Counted from the stretch's first letter, positions 16,787 to 25,247 are shown. The stretch is DNA of 40,015 bases from Spirochaetaceae bacterium (GCA_031277165.1 JAISLT010000113.1:1-40015), one strand, 5' to 3'. Made by a program: numbers and translations. The notes: generated by a model not told the origin, from the sequence alone.

Positions 16787-16843
16787 AGGGGGAAAGAATA
16801 CTACATTTTTGTAGGAAATACAACTCCGTTTTAGGCGCCTTAC

Positions 16844-17650
16844 CTAATTAATAACACCGATCTCCCCGGCTTTTTCCCATGCATCGGGGATCCACCGCTG
16901 TAAATCGGAGATCCGCGTCTTATTGGACGGATGGGTACTGAGGAATTGGGGGCTGGATTGTCCCCCCAGGGCGGCCATGCGTTCCCAGAAGTTGACGGAC
17001 ACCTCGGGCTTATACCCGGCGATGGTCATAAGGATAAGGCCAATATGATCCGCCTCGCTTTCGTGGCTCCGGGAGAAAGGCAGGGTACCCAAAAGGGTTG
17101 AACCGGTTCCAAAGGCCGCCTGGGCAAGATCCTGGGCGCCTTTGCTCTGGTTGGAGGTTAAAATCCCTACCCCCAGGGCCCCGGCCTGCTGGAGGACCCC
17201 GGCGCTGGCCCGCTGCTGGCCATGGTTCAACAGGGCGTGGGCCACCTCGTGCCCCAGGACCACCGCCAGGGATTCCTCGTCCCTGGTTACCGGCAGGATC
17301 CCCGTGTATACCACGATCTTTCCCCCCGGCAGGCACCACGCGTTTACTTCGTCGGATTTTACCAGGTGGTATTCCCATTGATATTTTTCCAGGTATGTGC
17401 TCTGCCCCATGGCGGCGGCCCATGTTTCCGCGGCCTGCCGGATCCGGTTCCCCACCCGTTCAACCATGGCGGCATCGGCGGTGCCGGTAATGACCGTACT
17501 TTCCTGCAGGAATTGGCTGTACTGAGAAAAAGAAGAAGCCAAAAGAGAATCGTTATTCACCAGGGCCATGGTTTTTTTCCCTGTATAGGGGTTGCTTGTA
17601 CAGGCAAAAATAAGAAGGATAATAAAAAAAGAACCGGCGAATTTTTTCAT
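16844..17650 (-). CDS. M48-family zinc metallopeptidase lipoprotein
   Basis: 268 residues from the ATG at 17650, preceded by AGGAGG five bases upstream; a longer reading to 17740 is possible but lacks this site. The N-terminus is a lipoprotein signal with lipobox LIFAC (Cys near residue 17). The zinc-protease motif HEVAH is near residues 134-138, with the downstream SEADHIG block that supplies the third ligand. It resembles LoiP/YcaL and the protease part of BepA, periplasmic peptidases of envelope quality control. In spirochaetes it would sit on a membrane facing the periplasm. Transcribed alone; about 280 bases separate it from rex. Confidence 0.9.
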   Translation of the reverse strand: MKKFAGSFFIILLIFACTSNPYTGKKTMALVNNDSLLASSFSQYSQFLQESTVITGTADAAMVERVGNRIRQAAETWAAAMGQSTYLEKYQWEYHLVKSDEVNAWCLPGGKIVVYTGILPVTRDEESLAVVLGHEVAHALLNHGQQRASAGVLQQAGALGVGILTSNQSKGAQDLAQAAFGTGSTLLGTLPFSRSHESEADHIGLILMTIAGYKPEVSVNFWERMAALGGQSSPQFLSTHPSNKTRISDLQRWIPDAWEKAGEIGVIN

Positions 17651-17949
17651 CCCGCCCTCCTGTAATTTTCTTGGCGCCAGGGGACGCCGGAAGCGAGCCC
17701 CTTGTTGGACAATAGTTACACATAACTGTGGGGAGGTCAACCATACTACCGTACCCGCCGCCGCCTGATTTGGCCATGGAGGAATAGTGGGGGGTACCGG
17801 CTTTTTATCGTGGGTTACGTTAAGGGACTCCAGGTCAAAACCCGCCTGCCGGGGGACTCTTTTTGTAACTACAGAAGCTTTCCTAAAACTTCAATTTTGA
17901 GAAAACCGCCTTAGCTTTCTACAAAATTAAAATAATTTTGTGAATTATA

Positions 17950-17978
17950 TTGACAAGGTGCACTAAATTTGATATGTT
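17950..17978 (+). promoter_or_regulatory. rex promoter
   Basis: TTGACA (17950-17955), a 17-base spacer and TATGTT (17973-17978). The -10 abuts the Rex-type operator. A Shine-Dalgarno GGAGG at 18014-18018 precedes the rex ATG. Confidence 0.7.
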
Positions 17979-18001
17979 TACTGTGAAAATTTTCACAGTA
18001 A
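17978..18001. promoter_or_regulatory. Rex operator, 24-base perfect palindrome
   Basis: Arms TTACTGTGAAAA and TTTTCACAGTAA form an uninterrupted perfect palindrome. It contains the TGTGAAA/TTTCACA half-sites typical of Rex boxes (TTGTGAAnnnnTTCACAA). It covers the region just after the -10, so a bound Rex would block transcription of its own gene until NADH rises. Confidence 0.85.
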
Positions 18002-18022
18002 TATGTCCGTATTGGAGGTACA

Positions 18023-18661
18023 ATGGACCAAATTCCCGGACCCGCTAAGGAACGGCTCCTGTATATTTTGCGGCTCCTTGAAGCTTCCGGCGCAGAGGAC
18101 AGGGTCGTCACCTCCTCCGAGTTGGAAGAACTAAGCGGCTGGTCAAGCCATACCATACGGAAGGACATTTCTTTTTTGGGAGCCGAAGATGACGGGACCG
18201 TGGGGTCCAGCGCCGGTTACGCCTCCCGGCGGCTGATCCCCCGGATCAAAGAAGCCCTGGGCCTGAACCGCCGCCGGACCTTCTGCGTGGTGGGTTTAGG
18301 GCGGCTTGGTTCGGCCTACCTTAACTTGGATCGGTCTTCCCTGGGGGAATTTGAACTGGCCGCGGGGTTTGACATTAACGTGAACCGGGTGGAGATCCTG
18401 CGGTCGCCGGCGCCCCTGTATCCGGCCTATAAAATGGGGGAGCTAATTGGCCGCCTGGGGATCGAGATCGCCCTGCTCTGTGTTCCCCCGGGGGCGGCCC
18501 AGGAAACGGCGGAAAAGCTTGCCGCCGCCGGCATCCGGGGGATTATTAACTTTGTACCCAGGGCCCTGGTGCTGCCGCCGGAACCCGGGGGGGAACCCGT
18601 GGCGGTGCGGAATGTGTTTGTCACCGACGAACTGCGGGCCCTGGCGGTCTGCATGGCATAA
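18023..18661 (+). CDS. rex: Redox-sensing transcriptional repressor Rex
   Basis: 212 residues, the usual Rex length. The N-terminal winged helix (SSELEELSGWSSHTIRKDISFLG near 34-56) matches the Rex DNA-recognition segment. The Rossmann domain starts with CVVGLGRLGSAYLN near 88-102, the NAD(H) motif. The C-terminal helix (VFVTDELRALAVCM) swaps between subunits. Rex represses fermentation and respiration genes when NADH is low. A perfect operator sits on its own promoter. serC and serA follow in the same direction, but repeat A copy 3 with a terminator-like hairpin lies between. Confidence 0.95.
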   Translation: MDQIPGPAKERLLYILRLLEASGAEDRVVTSSELEELSGWSSHTIRKDISFLGAEDDGTVGSSAGYASRRLIPRIKEALGLNRRRTFCVVGLGRLGSAYLNLDRSSLGEFELAAGFDINVNRVEILRSPAPLYPAYKMGELIGRLGIEIALLCVPPGAAQETAEKLAAAGIRGIINFVPRALVLPPEPGGEPVAVRNVFVTDELRALAVCMA

Positions 18662-18688
18662 ATTTCCCGGCTAAAACCGGCGGCGGCT

Positions 18689-18831
18689 AGCAGCCTGTGG
18701 CACTTGTGGATTGTTTGTGCTTGATGCCGCAAAAATCCCCCATAAACGGGCTGCTTTGGCAGTTTGCAGGGTAAAAAATCGCCTGATCGGCGATTTTTGG
18801 AGGTTTTATGCACGAAGTGCAACAAACTGCC
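18689..18831 (+). repeat. Repeat A, copy 3 (both domains)
   Basis: Domain 1: arms AGCAGCCTG (18689-18697) and CGGGCTGCT (18747-18755) pair over nine bases with one G-U; the interior is diverged from copy 1. Domain 2: arms GGCAGTTTG (18758-18766) and CAAACTGCC (18823-18831), inside which lie AAAAATCGCC / GGCGATTTTT (18774-18798) and GCAC-GAA-GTGC (18810-18820). Relative to copy 1 the outer arms of domain 2 changed on both sides (GGAGTTTG/CAAACTCC to GGCAGTTTG/CAAACTGCC), keeping full pairing. Confidence 0.9.
18774..18798. terminator. Terminator-like hairpin within repeat A copy 3
   Basis: Ten-base-pair stem AAAAATCGCC / GGCGATTTTT with loop TGATC, ending in a T-run on both strands. It follows rex and could separate rex from serC. 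Confidence 0.5.
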
Positions 18832-18867
18832 AGACTTGCAAGAACAAGTCACTGTAAGGAGTATATC

Positions 18868-19974
18868 ATGCGTGTGTACAATTTTTCTCCGGGGCCCTCC
18901 ATGCTGCCCCTGCCGGTGCTGGAACAGGCGGCGGCGGAAATGACCGATACCGGCGGAACGGGCCAGTCGGTGATGGAGATGAGCCACCGTTCCGGGGACT
19001 TCCGGCCAATCATCGAGAATGCCGAAGGGCTTCTTCGGGAACTTCTGGGGATCCCCGGAAACTACCGGGTTCTTTTTCTTCAAGGGGGGGCTTCCCTTCA
19101 GTTTTCCATGGTTCCCCTTAATCTGGCGGGGGTCGAGCAGGGGGCGGCAAAAAAGAGGATCACCCTGGTGGATACGGGGATCTGGGCAAAAAAGGCCGCC
19201 GCCGAAGCGGCCAAATACGGAGAGCTGACTATCGCCGCTTCTTCGGCGGATAGGGCCTATGGGTATATACCGCCGGCCCCCGCTCCCGCGGCGGGAAGCG
19301 TCTACTACCACATTACCTGGAACAATACCATCGTGGGAACCAAATGGCCCGCCATTCCCGATACCGGTTCTGTTCCCCTGGCGGCGGATATTTCCAGCGC
19401 GATCCTTTCGGAGCCCCTGGATGTATCCCGGTTCGGCCTGCTCTATGCGGGGGCCCAAAAAAATCTGGGACCCGCGGGAACCACGGTGGTGATAATCCGG
19501 GAGGATCTTATGGGGAGCGCCCCTTCCTGGGTTCCGGCGATGCTCCGGTACGACATCCACGGCAAAGAAGGGTCCATGTACAATACCCCCCCATGCTACG
19601 GGATCTACATCATCGCGCTGGTCCTGGAATGGCTTAAAAGACTGGGGGGAGTGGAGGCCATCGGAGAGATCAACCGGAAAAAGGCGAAGCTGTTTTACGA
19701 TTACCTTGATTCCAGCAGGACCTTTTATTCCCCGGTGGACAGAAGCTGCCGGAGCCTTATGAATATTCCCTTTATACCCCGTGAAACGGAGGGTCCCCGG
19801 AAGGAGGAACTGGAAAAACGCTTTGTGGCAGAGGCGGCGGCGGCGGGCTTAGTCAACCTCGCGGGGCACCGCCTGGTGGGGGGCATGCGGGCCAGCATCT
19901 ACAATGCCATGCCTGTTGAAGGGGTCGAGGCCCTTATCCGCTTTATGGAAAGCTTCGAGAAAAGCCTCCCGTAA
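18868..19974 (+). CDS. serC: Phosphoserine aminotransferase
   Basis: 368 residues from the ATG at 18868, which has AAGGAG six bases upstream and gives the family N-terminus RVYNFSPGPSMLP. An upstream in-frame ATG at 18808 lies inside repeat A and is unlikely. PLP-lysine: Lys198 in YAGAQKNLGPAG. Other family blocks are SHRSGDF near 33, FLQGGASLQF near 70 and TPPCYGIY near 238. It converts 3-phosphohydroxypyruvate and glutamate to phosphoserine, the second step of serine synthesis. serA, the first-step enzyme, follows 36 bases later. Confidence 0.96.
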   Translation: MRVYNFSPGPSMLPLPVLEQAAAEMTDTGGTGQSVMEMSHRSGDFRPIIENAEGLLRELLGIPGNYRVLFLQGGASLQFSMVPLNLAGVEQGAAKKRITLVDTGIWAKKAAAEAAKYGELTIAASSADRAYGYIPPAPAPAAGSVYYHITWNNTIVGTKWPAIPDTGSVPLAADISSAILSEPLDVSRFGLLYAGAQKNLGPAGTTVVIIREDLMGSAPSWVPAMLRYDIHGKEGSMYNTPPCYGIYIIALVLEWLKRLGGVEAIGEINRKKAKLFYDYLDSSRTFYSPVDRSCRSLMNIPFIPRETEGPRKEELEKRFVAEAAAAGLVNLAGHRLVGGMRASIYNAMPVEGVEALIRFMESFEKSLP

Positions 19975-20010
19975 AACCCGATCCCTGGAATACACCCTAA
20001 GGAGGATCCG

Positions 20011-21192
20011 ATGTTTCGCATCCAAACAATGAATAAAATTTCCCCCCTGGGGCTGGATCTGTTTCCCAGGGAAAAGTACGAGGTGGCCAGCGAAATTCCT
20101 AACCCCCACGTGCTCCTGGTCCGCAGCGCCGATCTCCATTCGGTAAAAATTCCCGACTCGGTGCTTGCCATAGCCCGGGCGGGGGCGGGGGTGAACAATA
20201 TCCCCATCTCCGCCTGCAGTAACCGGGGGATAGTGGTCTTTAATACCCCCGGCGGCAATGCCAATGCGGTAAAGGAGCTGTCCATTGCGGCGCTGCTTAT
20301 TGCTTCCAGAAACATCCTGGGGGGCTGGACCTGGGGAACCACCCTAAGCGGCAGGGCCGACGAGGTGCCGGAACTGGTAGAAAAGGGAAAGAACAAATTT
20401 GAAGGCCCCGAGCTTCGGGGAAAGATCCTGGGGGTGGTGGGCCTGGGGGCCATTGGGGTCATGGTGGCCAACGACGCCCTGGCCTTGGGAATGCATGTGA
20501 TGGGCTTCGATCCCTATATTTCCGTGGAGGCGGCCTGGAACCTTTCCCACTCGGTGGAACGGGCCGATACCCTGGAGGGACTGCTGGCTAAGGCGGATTA
20601 TGTAAGCCTCCACCTGCCCTTAAACGATACCACCCGGGGGCTCCTGGCTGCGGAAAAATTCCGGATCATGAAGAAGGGGGCCCGGATAGTAAATCTTGCC
20701 CGGGGGGGGCTGGTGAACGAAGCGGATATTATAGAAGCCTTAAACAGCGGAAGGCTCTCTGCCTATGTGACGGATTTTCCCACGGCGGAACTTTTAGCCT
20801 GCCCCAGGGCGGTCTGCATCCCCCACCTGGGGGCTTCCACCCCCGAGGCCGAAGATAACTGTGCGATCATGGCGGTCCGGCAGGTGATGGATTATCTGGA
20901 AACCGGGACCATAAAAAATTCCGTGAACTTCCCCCGGTGCAGGCTGGAATTCCGTTCCCCCCACCGGCTGCTGGTAACAAACCGGAATATCCCCAACATG
21001 GTGGGACAGATCACCACTATTCTGGCCGGGGGCTCGATCAACATCACGGACCTGATCAACCACCATCACCATGAATACGCCTACAATATTATCGACACCG
21101 ATCAGCCCATACCACCGGAGCTGCTGGAAAAACTTATAGATATTGACGGAGTTGTCCGGGTTAGAATCCTGTCCCAGTCCCAGGAGCGGTAA
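20011..21192 (+). CDS. serA: D-3-phosphoglycerate dehydrogenase with C-terminal ACT domain
   Basis: 393 residues with AAGGAGG before the ATG. The Rossmann motif GVVGLGAIGVMV is near residues 139-150. Catalytic Arg lies in NLARGGLVNE near 229-238, the following Glu near 258-270, and the His in HLGASTPEAEDN near 271-282. The ACT domain (~residues 320-393: NIPNMVGQITTILAGGSINI) normally binds serine for feedback inhibition. Length is that of the short SerA type. It oxidises 3-phosphoglycerate with NAD+. The 3' end overlaps a convergent small gene by 32 bases. Confidence 0.96.
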   Translation: MFRIQTMNKISPLGLDLFPREKYEVASEIPNPHVLLVRSADLHSVKIPDSVLAIARAGAGVNNIPISACSNRGIVVFNTPGGNANAVKELSIAALLIASRNILGGWTWGTTLSGRADEVPELVEKGKNKFEGPELRGKILGVVGLGAIGVMVANDALALGMHVMGFDPYISVEAAWNLSHSVERADTLEGLLAKADYVSLHLPLNDTTRGLLAAEKFRIMKKGARIVNLARGGLVNEADIIEALNSGRLSAYVTDFPTAELLACPRAVCIPHLGASTPEAEDNCAIMAVRQVMDYLETGTIKNSVNFPRCRLEFRSPHRLLVTNRNIPNMVGQITTILAGGSINITDLINHHHHEYAYNIIDTDQPIPPELLEKLIDIDGVVRVRILSQSQER

Positions 21193-21529
21193 GCCGATCC
21201 AGCAGGCGGCGGGTAAAGGCTTCCATTTCCGGGCCCCTCCAGGGGGAAGACACCGTCCACTGTGGGGCCCGGCAGTGTTTAAGCCGCCGCCGGCAATGGG
21301 CGGCGGCCTCCAGGTACCGGCTTTGAAGGCCGCCGTCCTGGGGAAACTGTTTTACCCGGTCTTGAAGCCAGGGGGGGGCGGTCTGTACGTCCAGGTGCAG
21401 TTCCACCGACACGGCTCGGCCCTGGCCTTCCTGCTCTTTAAGGCGTTTCCTAAGGTCCGCGATAAAGCCCTCGTTGTACGCTCCGGTTTCGTCCAGTTCC
21501 AGTTCCCCCCAGGTAAGCCTGATAGTCAT
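21161..21529 (-). CDS. Small hypothetical protein
   Basis: 122 residues from an ATG with GGAGA six to seven bases upstream; a TTG at 21541 would add four residues. Not recognised. The N-terminal half alternates predicted strands and a charged helix (TIRLTWGELELDETG, then DLRKRLKEQEGQ, then VSVELHLDV); the C-terminal half is Arg/Trp-rich. The normal start site and amino-acid balance suggest a real gene, but its GC-rich code and the 32-base overlap with serA leave doubt. Confidence 0.5.
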   Translation of the reverse strand: MTIRLTWGELELDETGAYNEGFIADLRKRLKEQEGQGRAVSVELHLDVQTAPPWLQDRVKQFPQDGGLQSRYLEAAAHCRRRLKHCRAPQWTVSSPWRGPEMEAFTRRLLDRLTAPGTGTGF

Positions 21530-21683
21530 GGTACTCTCCAAGTTCCCGCTCCTTTACCGGAAGCGTATCACAACCCTGCTCCGTTAAACTACCGCGGAGA
21601 AACTTCTGCGAAGGCCCGCCCCTTTGCCCGGCTTTACACGATCCAGCAGGAAAGTTTAGGCTGGACCGGGGTGCGGTAAGTTT

Positions 21684-22313
21684 ATGGGAAAAAACATTGA
21701 AATAGAAATAAAGGCCCGGATCGAGGATCCCGCCGTCTGCAAGGAACGGCTGGAGGGATTGGCGGGGGAAGGGGCGGCCTTTGTAAAGGAGGATGCCTAC
21801 TGGCTCCCCCTGAACGAAAAAAAATCCGGAAGGGTCCCCCCGGTTTCCGCCGCCCCGCTGCCCCCATCGGGAGTGCGGGTCCGCCGGGAACGGCGGACCG
21901 GGGGCGAAGTTCCGGAACAAACCTGGGTTACCTATAAAATTCAGGAATCGGGCTTGGACGGCATCGAAGTCAACGAAGAACATGAATTTGAGGTATCCGG
22001 CGGGGATGAATTTGAGGAGTTTCTTACCAGGCTGGGATTAACCAGGGGCATCCGCAAACGCAAGGGGGGATGGAAATGGCGGCATGGAAACATAACCGCG
22101 GAACTTGCGGAAGTCGCGGGGGATGCCCCGCCGGCCCCTCCACGGAACCTGGGCTGGTTTGTGGAATTGGAGATCCTGGCCGATCCGGCGGAAGCAGAGA
22201 CCGCCCCTAGGGCCGCCGGGGCGGAACTTTTGCAATTCCTGGGGCTGCTCGGCATAGCCAAAGAAAACATCGAGCCCCGCCGTTATTCACAGCTCCTTGC
22301 CGCAAGGGGATAA
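21684..22313 (+). CDS. CYTH-domain protein (class IV adenylate cyclase / triphosphatase type)
   Basis: 209 residues. The N-terminal NIEIEIKARI (residues 4-13) is the CYTH signature ExExK. Further acidic and basic strands (GVRVRRERR near 61-69, TWVTYKIQE, GWFVELEIL near 152-160) line the tunnel that binds triphosphates and metal. CYTH proteins hydrolyse inorganic triphosphate or thiamine triphosphate, or make cAMP. Two cyclic-nucleotide-binding proteins lie at 33936-35600, so a cAMP-making role is worth considering, but the activity cannot be read from sequence. A short Pro-rich insert interrupts residues 49-60. Confidence 0.82.
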   Translation: MGKNIEIEIKARIEDPAVCKERLEGLAGEGAAFVKEDAYWLPLNEKKSGRVPPVSAAPLPPSGVRVRRERRTGGEVPEQTWVTYKIQESGLDGIEVNEEHEFEVSGGDEFEEFLTRLGLTRGIRKRKGGWKWRHGNITAELAEVAGDAPPAPPRNLGWFVELEILADPAEAETAPRAAGAELLQFLGLLGIAKENIEPRRYSQLLAARG

Positions 22314-22341
22314 GCCGCTGCGGAGCGTCCCCCCGGGCGGT

Positions 22342-23283
22342 TTAGGTTTCCCGGATCGCCCCCGGTTTAAGCAGGGCCGCATTAAGGCCCCCGCAGCGTA
22401 TGCCTTCGGCGACCGCCTCCGGCAGGGAAAGGCCCCCGTCCAGGGCGGCGGCAAGCCCCGCGGTAAAGGCGTCCCCGGAGCCGGTGCTGTTGAGGGTTCT
22501 TTGCCCTTCCACCGGCGCTTCCCTAAACACGCCCTCCCAGGTATACCATACCGGCAGGGTTCCCCTGGAAAGGACGATATCGGTTCCGTACCGGGCCGCC
22601 AGTTCCAGGGCCAGGGACGCGATCCTTTTCCGTACCCCTCCTTCCTCCCCGGAAAGTTCCCCCAGGTTTTTAAATTCCGGCGCAAAGGTTCCGGCAAATT
22701 CAAACAGGTTCGGCTTAATGATGCCGGGCCGGTGGATCATGCTTTCCGTTAGATCCTTTCCCCGAATGTCAAGGATAATCCGCTTTTTCTGTTCCCGGGC
22801 CAGGCGGACCATCCGGGGAACCAGGCCGTCACTGTAACCCCGGGCCTTGGCGCCGGAAATGATCACCGTCTTTGCCGCCGGAAGAATTTCCCCGTAGGCG
22901 GCAAGCAATTTTTCTTCGGTTCCCGGCGACACCGGCTCCCCCTCTTCCACCAGTTCCGTCACGGTCCGGCCCGTTTCCTCCTCCGTCAGCAGGGTATAAC
23001 AGAAACGGATGGGGCTCCCGCTTTCTACCCACCGCAGGGTAAGGTGATCCTGTTCGCAGAGCTTTAGAAACAGGGGACACAGGGTCCCCCCCAGGTGGGT
23101 TAGGTGAACCGGCTCTTTTCCCAGTTGGTACAGGACCCGGGTTACGTTAATTCCTTTTCCGGATGCATCAAGCCGGTGGCCGCCGGCACGGTTTACCGCG
23201 CCGGGAATTATTTTGGAAAAGACAAGCGTTTTTTGCAGGGTTGGATTCATACAAACCGTAAGAAACCCGCCGGGCTGTTCCAT
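22342..23283 (-). CDS. PfkB-family sugar kinase (1-phosphofructokinase/tagatose-6-phosphate kinase type)
   Basis: 313 residues from the ATG at 23283. The N-terminus FLTVCMNPTLQKTLVF matches the hexose-phosphate kinase subgroup (TVTLNPALD), followed by SGKGINVTRVLYQLG near 40-54. The PfkB C-terminal motif NSTGSGDAFTAGLAAAL near 255-271 includes the catalytic Asp. This subgroup phosphorylates fructose-1-phosphate or tagatose-6-phosphate with ATP. No PTS gene is adjacent, so the substrate is open. It diverges from the deaminase gene with only 42 bases between starts. TACAGT lies six bases before the ATG and no Shine-Dalgarno is present. Confidence 0.85.
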   Translation of the reverse strand: MEQPGGFLTVCMNPTLQKTLVFSKIIPGAVNRAGGHRLDASGKGINVTRVLYQLGKEPVHLTHLGGTLCPLFLKLCEQDHLTLRWVESGSPIRFCYTLLTEEETGRTVTELVEEGEPVSPGTEEKLLAAYGEILPAAKTVIISGAKARGYSDGLVPRMVRLAREQKKRIILDIRGKDLTESMIHRPGIIKPNLFEFAGTFAPEFKNLGELSGEEGGVRKRIASLALELAARYGTDIVLSRGTLPVWYTWEGVFREAPVEGQRTLNSTGSGDAFTAGLAAALDGGLSLPEAVAEGIRCGGLNAALLKPGAIRET

Positions 23284-23325
23284 AAATCTACTGTACAAGA
23301 AACCCATAGGTGTTACAATAGAAAT
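23284..23325. promoter_or_regulatory. Overlapping divergent promoters with predicted leaderless starts
   Basis: Minus strand: TACAGT (23295-23290), six bases, then the PfkB ATG, with TTGTAA at a 17-base spacing (23318-23313). Plus strand: TACAAT (23314-23319), six bases, then the deaminase ATG at 23326, with TGTACA at a 16-base spacing (23292-23297). The -10 of one overlaps the -35 of the other, so the two transcription units would compete for polymerase. Confidence 0.5.
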
Positions 23326-23829
23326 ATGAAAGCCAAAAACCTGTCCCCGGCATACCGCCGTCCCAGTTGGGATGAATATTTTATGGAAGTCTGCGAAGCC
23401 ATCTCTAAGCGGGCCACCTGTGACCGGGGCCGTTCCGGCTGTGTTATCGCCCGGGATAACCAAATTCTTGTTACCGGCTATGTGGGGGCCCCCGCGGGAC
23501 TGCCCCACTGCGATGAAGCGGGACATCAGCTTAAGCAGATGGTTCACGAGGACGGCAGTGTTACCACCCACTGTGTCAGAACCGTCCATGCGGAACAGAA
23601 CGCCCTGTGTCAGGCCGCCAAGCGGGGCATCGCCATTGACGGCGGTACCCTGTACTGCCGGATGACCCCCTGCCGGACCTGCGCCATGCTGATCATTAAC
23701 TGCGGCATAGTCCGGGTGGTCTGCCAGCGGCGTTACCACGATGCGGCGGATTCGGAGGCAATGTTTTCTATGGCGGGGATAAAACTGGAATACATCCACA
23801 ACGAAGTACAGGAATACGAGGAACAATGA
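23326..23829 (+). CDS. dCMP deaminase / ComEB-like zinc deaminase
   Basis: 167 residues. The zinc site reads VHAEQNAL (His88, with the catalytic Glu90) and MTPCRTCAMLIINCGI near 113-128, the PCxxC pair completing metal binding. RPSWDEYFMEVCEAISKRATC at the N-terminus is characteristic of the dCMP deaminase/ComE operon protein 2 family, which converts dCMP to dUMP for thymidylate synthesis. The ATG is chosen because the conserved domain begins within ten residues. No Shine-Dalgarno; a TACAAT -10 lies six bases upstream. The stop overlaps the next gene (ATGA). Confidence 0.9.
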   Translation: MKAKNLSPAYRRPSWDEYFMEVCEAISKRATCDRGRSGCVIARDNQILVTGYVGAPAGLPHCDEAGHQLKQMVHEDGSVTTHCVRTVHAEQNALCQAAKRGIAIDGGTLYCRMTPCRTCAMLIINCGIVRVVCQRRYHDAADSEAMFSMAGIKLEYIHNEVQEYEEQ

Positions 23830-25235
23830 CGAAAATACCGTCCCCTGTTCCGGCCCTTATGATCCTTGGGGCCGCCGCCGGATCGACGGTGTTACTGTAC
23901 CTTTTTACCGGCTCCGTAGATAACCCGGTGGTGCAGAACGATCTGCGGACCGTCATTTTCCGTATTGCCCTGGGGGAAATCCCCCTTGTCCTGCTGGGTC
24001 TGGCGGCCTTCTTGGCCGCCCGCAGGGCCCTGGGGGCCGAGGTAAAAAAACTGTCGGAAGAAAAAGAAGGACTTGCCAGAGAAAAGGTGCGGCTTGAAGC
24101 CCGGGAGAACTCGCTCCGGGAGGAACTTGCCAAGGCCGGGAACAGCCGTTTGGAAAGCGAACGGGCCCTGGAAGCGCTGCGGGAAATTTACCGCCGGAAT
24201 GAAGGGCGGGCGGATCAAACCAGGGAGGCCCTGGGACGGATCGCCGCCGCCGCGGCGGATATTGAAGGAGCCCTGCGAAAGCTCCTGGAAATGGCGGGGG
24301 AATTCCAGACCCGGACAGAATCGCTGATCCCGCCGTCCCCCGGCCCGGAGGCGGCACTTTCCGGGGGAGAAACCGCCTCCGCCGAATTAGCCGGGGCCCT
24401 TCGCAGGGCCGGTGAGCTCAAGATGGAGATCAACGAAGGGACCGTCCAGGGCCGGGCCGTTAAGGAACTTATTACCGGCATCGCGGAAAATATTGAAAGC
24501 ATCACCGAACTAACGGGGACAATAAACCGTATCTCGGCCCAGACCAATATCCTGTCCATGAACGCCGCCATAGAAAGCGCCCATGCCGGTTCCGCCGGGG
24601 CGGGTTTTGCGGTGGTGGCGGAGGAAATAAAAAAACTCGCCGAATCCACCGAAATCAACGCAAAGCAGATCCGGGCGGAAGTGAAGGCCATTGGGGAAAA
24701 AACAAAGGCCGGAGTGACCGCCGGAGACGCCCTGGCAAAAACCATAGAGAAAACCGGCAAGACCGCCGGTACAATCGAAGGGTTTCTAACCGCCCTTTCC
24801 GCCGGATATTCCGGGGGTCTGCCCCTAACGGCCCAGGGGGGCCCGGCGGCCCTGGGGGAATCCGGCAGCGCATGGACGGAACAATTCAGCCGCCTTCAGG
24901 ACCAATGGGGGGTGGAATACCGCCGGATAAAAACGGAATTGGAAAAAGCCGCGGCCCAGACGGCGCTTGTAAACAGTTCCCTCCGGTCCCTGACGGAAGT
25001 GCCGGAACAAGGACCCCCTCCTCCGGCGGCACAATCCGGCTCCGCAGCGGAGCCGCGGCCGCCGGCGCGGTCCGAACCTGTGGCACAGCCCGGCCAGACG
25101 GCACAATCCGGCCCCGCCGCAGCGGAGCCGTGGCCGCCGGCGCAACCCGGCCAGACGGCGCATCCCGATCCTATCATCCATATTTCGGACGGCAGGGAAG
25201 TCCGGGTAAAGGAACCGCCCCGGACGGTGCCATAG
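23826..25235 (+). CDS. Methyl-accepting chemotaxis-type signalling protein without a sensor domain
   Basis: 469 residues. Two membrane segments near 8-27 and 42-65 are joined by a very short external loop, so there is no periplasmic sensor. A long coiled coil (~70-140) follows. The signalling hairpin tip is at residues ~235-280 (RISAQTNILSMNAAIESAHAG, then GFAVVAEEIKKLAEST), the CheA/CheW contact region of MCPs. The last ~75 residues are Pro/Ala/Gln-rich with repeats of the type AQPGQTAxxGP, in place of the usual CheR-tethering pentapeptide. It is translationally coupled to the deaminase by a four-base overlap, which is an unusual pairing. Confidence 0.85.
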   Translation: MTKIPSPVPALMILGAAAGSTVLLYLFTGSVDNPVVQNDLRTVIFRIALGEIPLVLLGLAAFLAARRALGAEVKKLSEEKEGLAREKVRLEARENSLREELAKAGNSRLESERALEALREIYRRNEGRADQTREALGRIAAAAADIEGALRKLLEMAGEFQTRTESLIPPSPGPEAALSGGETASAELAGALRRAGELKMEINEGTVQGRAVKELITGIAENIESITELTGTINRISAQTNILSMNAAIESAHAGSAGAGFAVVAEEIKKLAESTEINAKQIRAEVKAIGEKTKAGVTAGDALAKTIEKTGKTAGTIEGFLTALSAGYSGGLPLTAQGGPAALGESGSAWTEQFSRLQDQWGVEYRRIKTELEKAAAQTALVNSSLRSLTEVPEQGPPPPAAQSGSAAEPRPPARSEPVAQPGQTAQSGPAAAEPWPPAQPGQTAHPDPIIHISDGREVRVKEPPRTVP

Positions 25236-25247
25236 CAGGTGCGGCAG

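Noticed and set aside
13954-18831. CRISPR array
   Set aside because: The repeats are kilobases apart, palindromic and not regularly spaced; no spacers or cas genes are present.
18808-18867. Upstream ATG adding 20 residues to SerC
   Set aside because: It lies inside repeat A and lacks a Shine-Dalgarno, while the ATG at 18868 has one and fits the family start.
23284-23826. Upstream extension of the PfkB kinase to a 494-residue protein
   Set aside because: The extra N-terminus is antisense to the dCMP-deaminase gene, which has clear zinc motifs. The PfkB fold starts at the ATG at 23283.
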